Shown in pieces: positions 59,366 to 64,000 of a stretch of 64,000 nt of DNA (positions within the stretch are counted from its first letter, which is position 1; every line of letters begins with the position of its first letter). Origin of the DNA: SZUA-309 sp965215995. Its GTDB lineage: Bacteria > Pseudomonadota > Gammaproteobacteria > Pseudomonadales > Azotimanducaceae. The notes below the pieces were generated by a model. That model did no database searches. It was given only the letters and a program-made list of their open reading frames with translations, and was not told where the DNA came from. The position numbers and the translations under genes are program-made. The stretch lies in NCBI GenBank assembly GCA_965215995.1, contig OZ244128.1:1550001-1614000 (forward strand), in the 5' to 3' direction.

Positions 59366-60807
59366 ATGAGCCCGTGATGGGTGGTCTGCAGCCGCGAGCA
59401 GAAGACGCAGCGCAGCCAGTAACCGAGGCCATCCGCAAGCGTACCGTCGGTTGGATCTGGCTGGGTGTTTACTCGCTGCTCGCCGCCGGGCTGTTGTCGC
59501 TCTGCCTGGCGCTGGCGAGAACGCCGGGCATCCAGGATCTGTTTCCGGGCACGGATTTCTTTCACGTGGCTCTGGTCGTGCACGTGGATCTATCGGTGCT
59601 GGTCTGGTTCATGGCCTGCGCCGGCATGGTCTGGACCCTGTTCGGTAGAGCGAGAGGCTCCCGGACGGGCGCAATGGCATTCTGGCTCGCCGTTCTCGGC
59701 GCCGTCATGATCAGCATCGCTCCGTTTATCGGCGCCGACCGGCCGCTGATGAACAACTACGTGCCGGTGCTGCAACACCCCTGGTTCTTCGCCGGGCTAG
59801 GACTGCTCGCCGTGGGCATTGTGCTGCAGGCCATGGACTACCTGCGTGGTATCGCCATTTCCTTCAGGCGCCCGGACTTCACGGACATGGTGCGATTCGC
59901 ACTGGCCCTGGCAGCGCTATCCACGCTCGCGGCCATCGCTGCAGTGGGGTGGACCTACTTTGCACTGCCAGCGGATGTGCAGGGTGAACGCTACTTCGAA
60001 ACGTTGTTCTGGGGGGGTGGGCACATCCTGCAGTTCACCAACTCGGTGCTGGTTCTGGTGGCCTGGTTCCTGCTCGGCAAGGCGAGCGGCTCACACGCCT
60101 GGTTGTCGCCGCGGGTAGGACTGGTGCTCTTCGCGCTGGTGGTACTGCCATTGCTGAGCGTGCCCTGGATCTACCGGCAACCCGTCACTGCCGATGCCGC
60201 TTTCACCGAGTTCACCACCCTCATGCGCTGGGGTGGTCTGATGACCTTACCGTTGGGCCTCGCGATCGGGGTCGGCTTCATCTATCGACACAAAGCACCA
60301 GCACACCTTCAACCGCTCAGAGCCACCCTGTTGTGTTCGCTCACCCTGTTCGCAGCCGGTGGCCTGCTCGGCTTCCTGATCCGCGGTTCCAATACCATGA
60401 TCCCGGCTCACTACCATGGTTCCATAGTCGGCGTAACGCTGGCCTTCATGGGCGTGGTCTACTACCTGCTGCCCCGGCTTGGCTTCACCATCCGGCATCA
60501 GCGTATGCTCTACCTCCAGCCGTACATCTTCGCCGGCGGCCAGCTCATGCACATAACGGGGCTGGCCATGTCCGGAGGCTACGGCGTGCAGCGGAAGGTG
60601 GCCGGTGCGGATCAGATGCTGAGCGGTTTTCACGAATCGCTCGGCATGGGGATGATGGGCATGGGTGGCCTGCTGGCAGCGATCGGCGGCCTCTGCTTTC
60701 TCATCATCGCCATTTCCGCCCTTCGCGGCGAACGCGCACCGACTCCCATCTCTTCGTTGCTCGAGCAGCCGCTGGCGGTGCCCTCGAATTCCCAGGGGAG
60801 CCGTTAA
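59362..60807 (+). CDS. Divergent heme-copper oxidase subunit I-like protein without standard CuB ligands
   Basis: 481 residues, ATG overlapping the SCO stop, GGGGGGAAG upstream. Twelve or so membrane helices. The low-spin heme ligand H74 (VVHVDLSVLVW) and the heme pair H350/H352 (PAHYHGS) are kept. Helix VI has GGGHILQF (H221, with Phe at the tyrosine position), and the His-His pair of helix VII is missing: the segment reads AFTEFTTLMRWGG, with E283 near by. CuB is therefore absent or replaced by another metal such as iron held by Glu, as in NorB-type enzymes. A role in NO reduction or as an electron-transfer heme protein is possible. No subunit II of its own. Confidence 0.82.
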   Translation: MNEPVMGGLQPRAEDAAQPVTEAIRKRTVGWIWLGVYSLLAAGLLSLCLALARTPGIQDLFPGTDFFHVALVVHVDLSVLVWFMACAGMVWTLFGRARGSRTGAMAFWLAVLGAVMISIAPFIGADRPLMNNYVPVLQHPWFFAGLGLLAVGIVLQAMDYLRGIAISFRRPDFTDMVRFALALAALSTLAAIAAVGWTYFALPADVQGERYFETLFWGGGHILQFTNSVLVLVAWFLLGKASGSHAWLSPRVGLVLFALVVLPLLSVPWIYRQPVTADAAFTEFTTLMRWGGLMTLPLGLAIGVGFIYRHKAPAHLQPLRATLLCSLTLFAAGGLLGFLIRGSNTMIPAHYHGSIVGVTLAFMGVVYYLLPRLGFTIRHQRMLYLQPYIFAGGQLMHITGLAMSGGYGVQRKVAGADQMLSGFHESLGMGMMGMGGLLAAIGGLCFLIIAISALRGERAPTPISSLLEQPLAVPSNSQGSR

Positions 60808-60889
60808 TCCGGCTACGTACTCCTCCGTATGGCCCCTCAGACAGAGAGGCGTAGCGTTATGAGTCCCGCGGATGTTGGAGATTGGTCTC

Positions 60890-62623
60890 ATGGCGCAGGA
60901 CGGCGGCGAGCTCCTAGTCAGAACTCTAACCAGCGCGGGCGTGGCGCACGCCTTCGTGCTCCACGGGGGACATCTGGATCCTATCTTTCAGGCGTGTCTC
61001 GATCAGGGCGTGCGCCTCATCGATACTCGTCACGAGGCAGCAGCCGGGCATGCAGCCGATGCTTACGCGCGGCAGACGGGCAAGCTGGGTGTGGCCATGG
61101 CGACGGCAGGACCGGGTTTCACCAACGTGCTCACCGCGGTGACGCAGGCTTATCTCGATCGCATCCCCGTGCTTTTCATCGTCGGTGCAGCACCTTTGCG
61201 GGATGCGGAACGCTGGCCACTGCAGGGCGGCATCGATCAGGTGGCCATGTCGAAACCGGTGACCAAGTACGCGGTTCAGGTGACGCAGACGGAGCAGATA
61301 CCGCATCTCACCGCACATGCGATCAGAACCGCCCTCTCCGGCACGCCTGGGCCAGTGCTGCTGGAGATACCCATCGACGTGCTCTACTCCCGAACGGCGG
61401 AGTCCGTAGCGACGCCAGAGACCATTCCAGACCTGGGGCGCCCCGCACCCTCGGATCATCAGCTGGCAGACGCCCTGGCGCTGCTCTCTTCCGCGACGCG
61501 ACCGGTGATCGTTGCCGGGGGTGGCGTGCTCCTGTCACGGGCCGCGGCCGCCGTGCGCTCGCTTGCCGAGGCCACCGGGATTCCGGTACTCGCCAACAAC
61601 AAAGCGCTCGGTACCCTGCCGCCGGAGCATCCGTTGTCCGGCGGCGCGCACACGAACATCGGCACGCTCCGCGCCATGGGGCTGGAGGTGCCGGACGTGG
61701 CACTGTTTCTCGGTGCACGATTCGGAATGTTCACCGCGGACGACAAACTGCTCCCAGCGGACTGTCGTCTCATTCAGGTGGACATCGACGGCGCCGAGCT
61801 CGGCCGGATCCGGCCTGTAGACGTGGCGATCAGGGCGGATTGTCGGGAGACCGCGGACGCGCTGTCCCGCGCCTCCGCCAGCATGTCATGGCCGGATTGG
61901 AGCGAATGGGCCGGCGTGGTGCACGGCGTCAGCAACTGGCACGCCACCGCCTACGCGGAGGTGCAATCGCTCACACCCGGCGCTGTGCATCCCTACGCTG
62001 CGCTCAGAGAGATCATGGCCGTACTCCCTGAGGACACCATCGTCTGCGGCGATGGCGGTGAAACCTCACAATGGGCAGAACTCACCTCTCAGGCCCGACA
62101 GCCGGGCCAATACTGCGGGCATGGCTATCTGGGTTGTCTCGGCATCGGCATGCCGTTCGCAATGGGTGCACAGGTCGCCCACCCGGATGCGCGGGTGGTC
62201 TGCATTGTCGGCGACGGCTCCGTGGGCCTGAACATCCAGGAATTCGATTCGATGGTCCGGCACAACCTGCCCGTCGTGACAATCGTCCTCAACAACAAAG
62301 CCTGGGGTATGTGTGTGCATGGCCAGCGGTCCATGTTCGGAGAAAACCGTCTGGTCGCCACCACCCTCGGCGAGAGCCGATATGAGCAGGTTGCGGAAGG
62401 ATTCGGCTGCTTCGGCGCCTACGTGGACAACCTCGAAGACATCCGGCAGGCGGTAACCGCAGCACTGGCCGCCGGAAAGCCGGCCTGCATCAATGTCATA
62501 ACCGATCTTGAAGCGGTCTACGGTCAGACGGACAGCGCTACGAGCCGTAAATCGTCTACGCCTTCCGAGGAGGACACAGACGAAGTCGAGATGCCGTACT
62601 ACGAGAACCTCAAGCAACCCTAG
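60890..62623 (+). CDS. Thiamine diphosphate-dependent enzyme, acetolactate synthase-like
   Basis: 577 residues from the ATG at 60890 (GGAG 9 nt upstream). Three-domain ThDP fold: PYR domain with the catalytic glutamate in TRHEAAAGHAADAYAR (E49), central FAD/nucleotide-type domain (~190-330) and PP domain with GDGSVGLNIQEFDSM...NN as Mg-ThDP motif (VGDG to LNN). The GATGPG block is ATAGPGFTN. Resembles acetolactate synthase large subunits, oxalyl-CoA decarboxylase and related enzymes. No small regulatory subunit is adjacent, so classical IlvB is unlikely. Separated from the oxidase operon by 82 bp. Confidence 0.83.
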   Translation: MAQDGGELLVRTLTSAGVAHAFVLHGGHLDPIFQACLDQGVRLIDTRHEAAAGHAADAYARQTGKLGVAMATAGPGFTNVLTAVTQAYLDRIPVLFIVGAAPLRDAERWPLQGGIDQVAMSKPVTKYAVQVTQTEQIPHLTAHAIRTALSGTPGPVLLEIPIDVLYSRTAESVATPETIPDLGRPAPSDHQLADALALLSSATRPVIVAGGGVLLSRAAAAVRSLAEATGIPVLANNKALGTLPPEHPLSGGAHTNIGTLRAMGLEVPDVALFLGARFGMFTADDKLLPADCRLIQVDIDGAELGRIRPVDVAIRADCRETADALSRASASMSWPDWSEWAGVVHGVSNWHATAYAEVQSLTPGAVHPYAALREIMAVLPEDTIVCGDGGETSQWAELTSQARQPGQYCGHGYLGCLGIGMPFAMGAQVAHPDARVVCIVGDGSVGLNIQEFDSMVRHNLPVVTIVLNNKAWGMCVHGQRSMFGENRLVATTLGESRYEQVAEGFGCFGAYVDNLEDIRQAVTAALAAGKPACINVITDLEAVYGQTDSATSRKSSTPSEEDTDEVEMPYYENLKQP

Positions 62624-62642
62624 CCGGATTGCCAGCCGAGGG

Positions 62643-63314
62643 TCAGCCGCAGCGGGAGTCGCCGCAGGACAGGCAGGTGAGACACCCATCCAGGTACACG
62701 ACGGCTTTGGTATGGCACTTTCGACAGATCCCCGTGTGCTCAGGGAGACCGCTGTCTGACTGGCCTTCCTCCTCCTGCGCCGGCAGTCCCAGCGCCTCAC
62801 GCTTCTCTGCCAGATAGCGATCCCGATGCTCATCCGGGGCGTCGATGAGAACGCCGGTGTCCTTCAGGTGCGTTTCCAGCACGTCGCCGATCTCGGCGAC
62901 CAGAGATGGCACGAAGCGGCCGCCTTTCTTCAGGTAGCCCCCTCGGGGATCGAAAACGCTATGCAGCTCCTCCACCAGAAAAGTGACATCACCGCCCTTG
63001 CGGAACACCGCCGAGATGATGCGGGTAAGCGCGACGATCCATTGGAAGTGATCCATGTTTTTTGAATTGATGAACACCTCGAAGGGCCGTCGTAGCTCAT
63101 GCTCGGTTCCTTCGTTCAGCACGATGTCATTGATGGTCACGTACAGCGCGTGTTCGGAGAGCGGCGTCTTCAGCTTGTAGGTGGTGCCGTGCAGCTTGGC
63201 CGGCCGCTGGACGCTCTCGTGCATCTGCTGGACAGGCAGCGCGGCTTCCTGCTCCGCGGCTTCTTCCTTGAGCACGGTCATATCGACGATCTTCCCTTCT
63301 ATCTTTTTGACCAT
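62643..63314 (-). CDS. nrdJb: Class II ribonucleotide reductase, C-terminal subunit NrdJb
   Basis: 223 residues from the ATG at 63312-63314, one base after the nrdJa stop (GGGAG 9 nt upstream). Contains the TSCPD-type domain (TYKLKTPLSEHALYVTINDIVLNEGTEHELRRPFEVFI region, then FRKGGDVTFLVEELHSVFDPRGGY) and a C-terminal cysteine cluster (CRKCHTKAVVYLDGCLTCLSCGDSRCG: six cysteines) that delivers reducing equivalents. Split NrdJ is known from Pseudomonas. Convergent with the ThDP gene. Confidence 0.88.
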   Translation of the reverse strand: MVKKIEGKIVDMTVLKEEAAEQEAALPVQQMHESVQRPAKLHGTTYKLKTPLSEHALYVTINDIVLNEGTEHELRRPFEVFINSKNMDHFQWIVALTRIISAVFRKGGDVTFLVEELHSVFDPRGGYLKKGGRFVPSLVAEIGDVLETHLKDTGVLIDAPDEHRDRYLAEKREALGLPAQEEEGQSDSGLPEHTGICRKCHTKAVVYLDGCLTCLSCGDSRCG

Positions 63315-63315
63315 C

Positions 63316-64000
63316 TCAGGATCTCCCGTAATCGCCTTCCTTGAGCGCATCGTAGAGGTTGGCGGCGGTGTGCCGCTCGCCTTCGTACTCCACTTCCTCG
63401 TCACCCCGCAGATCTACCCTGCTGCCATCGGCTAACATGAACCGGTAGCGGGTGTTGCGCAGATCCTCCTCCCGGACCAGGACACCCTGAAAACGCTCCG
63501 GGTTGAACCGGAAGGTGGTGCATCCCTTGAGACCCTGCTCACAGGCGTAAAGGTAGATGTCCTTGAACTGCTCGTACGGGAAGTCGGTTGGCACGTTGGC
63601 AGTCTTCGAAATGGAGGAATCAATCCACTTCTGAGCAGCGGCCTGCATGTCCACATGCTGCGTCGGGGTGATCTGATCGGTACCGACAAAGTAGTACGGC
63701 AGGGGATGTTGCTCGCTGTCCGGCGCTGCCTCTGGATCCACCAGGGCCCGATAAGCCAACAGCTCGAAGGAGCAGACATCCACTTTCTCTTTCGACTTCC
63801 GCCCCTCCCGGATCACGTTCCGGACATAGCGATGGGCAAAGGTCGGCTCAATGCCGTTGCTGGCATTGTTAGCCAGGGACAGGGCAATGGTCCCGGTTGG
63901 TGCGATGGAAGTGTGATGGCTGAAGCGGGCGCCGGTTTCTGCCAGCTCCGCCACCAGCTCCGGTTCCAGCTCGGCGATCTGACGCATGTAGCGGCTGTAC
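63316..64000 (-). CDS. nrdJa: Class II (adenosylcobalamin-dependent) ribonucleotide reductase, NrdJa (partial)
   Basis: The gene enters from the right edge; ~228 C-terminal residues are visible. RNR barrel blocks HHTSIAPTGTIALSLANNASNGIEPTFAHRY, PTDFPYEQFKDIYLYACEQGLKGCTTFRFNP (starting ~130) are typical of NrdJ; the radical-bearing cysteine lies outside. It ends with a domain reading RYRFMLADGSRVDLRGDEEVEYEGERHTAANLYDALKEG. Makes deoxyribonucleotides with B12, with or without oxygen, which suits a facultative denitrifier. Its stop precedes nrdJb by one base. Confidence 0.9.
   Translation of the reverse strand, partial: YSRYMRQIAELEPELVAELAETGARFSHHTSIAPTGTIALSLANNASNGIEPTFAHRYVRNVIREGRKSKEKVDVCSFELLAYRALVDPEAAPDSEQHPLPYYFVGTDQITPTQHVDMQAAAQKWIDSSISKTANVPTDFPYEQFKDIYLYACEQGLKGCTTFRFNPERFQGVLVREEDLRNTRYRFMLADGSRVDLRGDEEVEYEGERHTAANLYDALKEGDYGRS

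Noticed and set aside
60890..62623. Biosynthetic acetolactate synthase ilvB
   Set aside because: No ilvN or other branched-chain genes nearby and divergent motif spellings; kept as a general ThDP enzyme.

Overview
The window is about 64 kb of chromosome, roughly 60% GC by eye, densely packed with genes and without phage, insertion-sequence, CRISPR, tRNA or rRNA signals that I can see. Gene content points to a gammaproteobacterium, probably free-living and marine or sedimentary: a gammaproteobacterial-type Fur, Fur-controlled feoAB, split class II ribonucleotide reductase nrdJab, TonB-dependent receptor, ExbB/ExbD/TonB-like genes, cytochrome P450, PhyH dioxygenase and several lipid/CoA enzymes. 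No marker in the window fixes the genus.

Layout. 1-5.3 kb: end of lon, an unknown protein, two glutathione S-transferases, a solo DnaB-like ATPase, a PhyH dioxygenase and an aldo/keto reductase. 5.3-13.4 kb: catabolic and accessory genes (acyl-CoA carboxylase beta, DUF1932 dehydrogenase coupled to an M20 amidohydrolase, Asp/Asn hydroxylase, and a CYP153-like P450 followed by a MerR regulator behind a strong promoter with a dyad). 13.5-15.2 kb: a TPR protein. 15.3-25.0 kb: a ten-gene minus-strand operon (TlpA thioredoxin, secreted protein, three TPR proteins, a small secreted protein, TolQ/ExbB, two TolR/ExbD, a TonB-like protein with an AgmX/PglI-type end) resembling the proton-channel and periplasmic core of Agl/Glt-type envelope machines. 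A GGA-hairpin-rich stretch upstream of it may encode a CsrA/RsmA-binding RNA. 25.4-33.2 kb: ApbE, a serine hydrolase, cysteine synthase and small-molecule enzymes. 33.2-36.1 kb: fur, a Fur-box promoter and feoAB. 36.2-40.5 kb: non-homologous end joining (ku and ligD, divergent) next to a MerR-TPR fusion. 40.6-45.2 kb: LLM oxidoreductase, a likely CxxU selenoprotein of the AhpD/carboxymuconolactone decarboxylase family, an atypical Nramp-like transporter and an enoyl-CoA hydratase.

45.2-60.8 kb is the respiratory region. A TonB receptor and a cytochrome cd1 nitrite reductase with an extra N-terminal cytochrome c domain share one operon. A porin diverges from it. A long plus-strand operon follows: small membrane peptide, CuA subunit II, a B-type heme-copper subunit I without the catalytic tyrosine, CtaB, SCO, a cytochrome b/ferredoxin/MvhD-like fusion, an unknown membrane-anchored protein, CtaA, a second SCO and a second heme-copper-like subunit that lacks most CuB ligands. 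Together with nirS this suggests nitrite to NO to N2O chemistry by a non-standard NO reductase, although the heme A genes leave an oxygen-reducing role open. The window closes with a ThDP enzyme and nrdJb/nrdJa.

Most interesting items: the candidate selenoprotein with an in-frame TGA at the second cysteine of CxxC and a hairpin just downstream; the two atypical heme-copper subunits with the three-module electron-transfer protein; the Agl/Glt-like operon whose two TolR proteins differ in the proton-carrying aspartate; and the CsrB-like RNA candidate.
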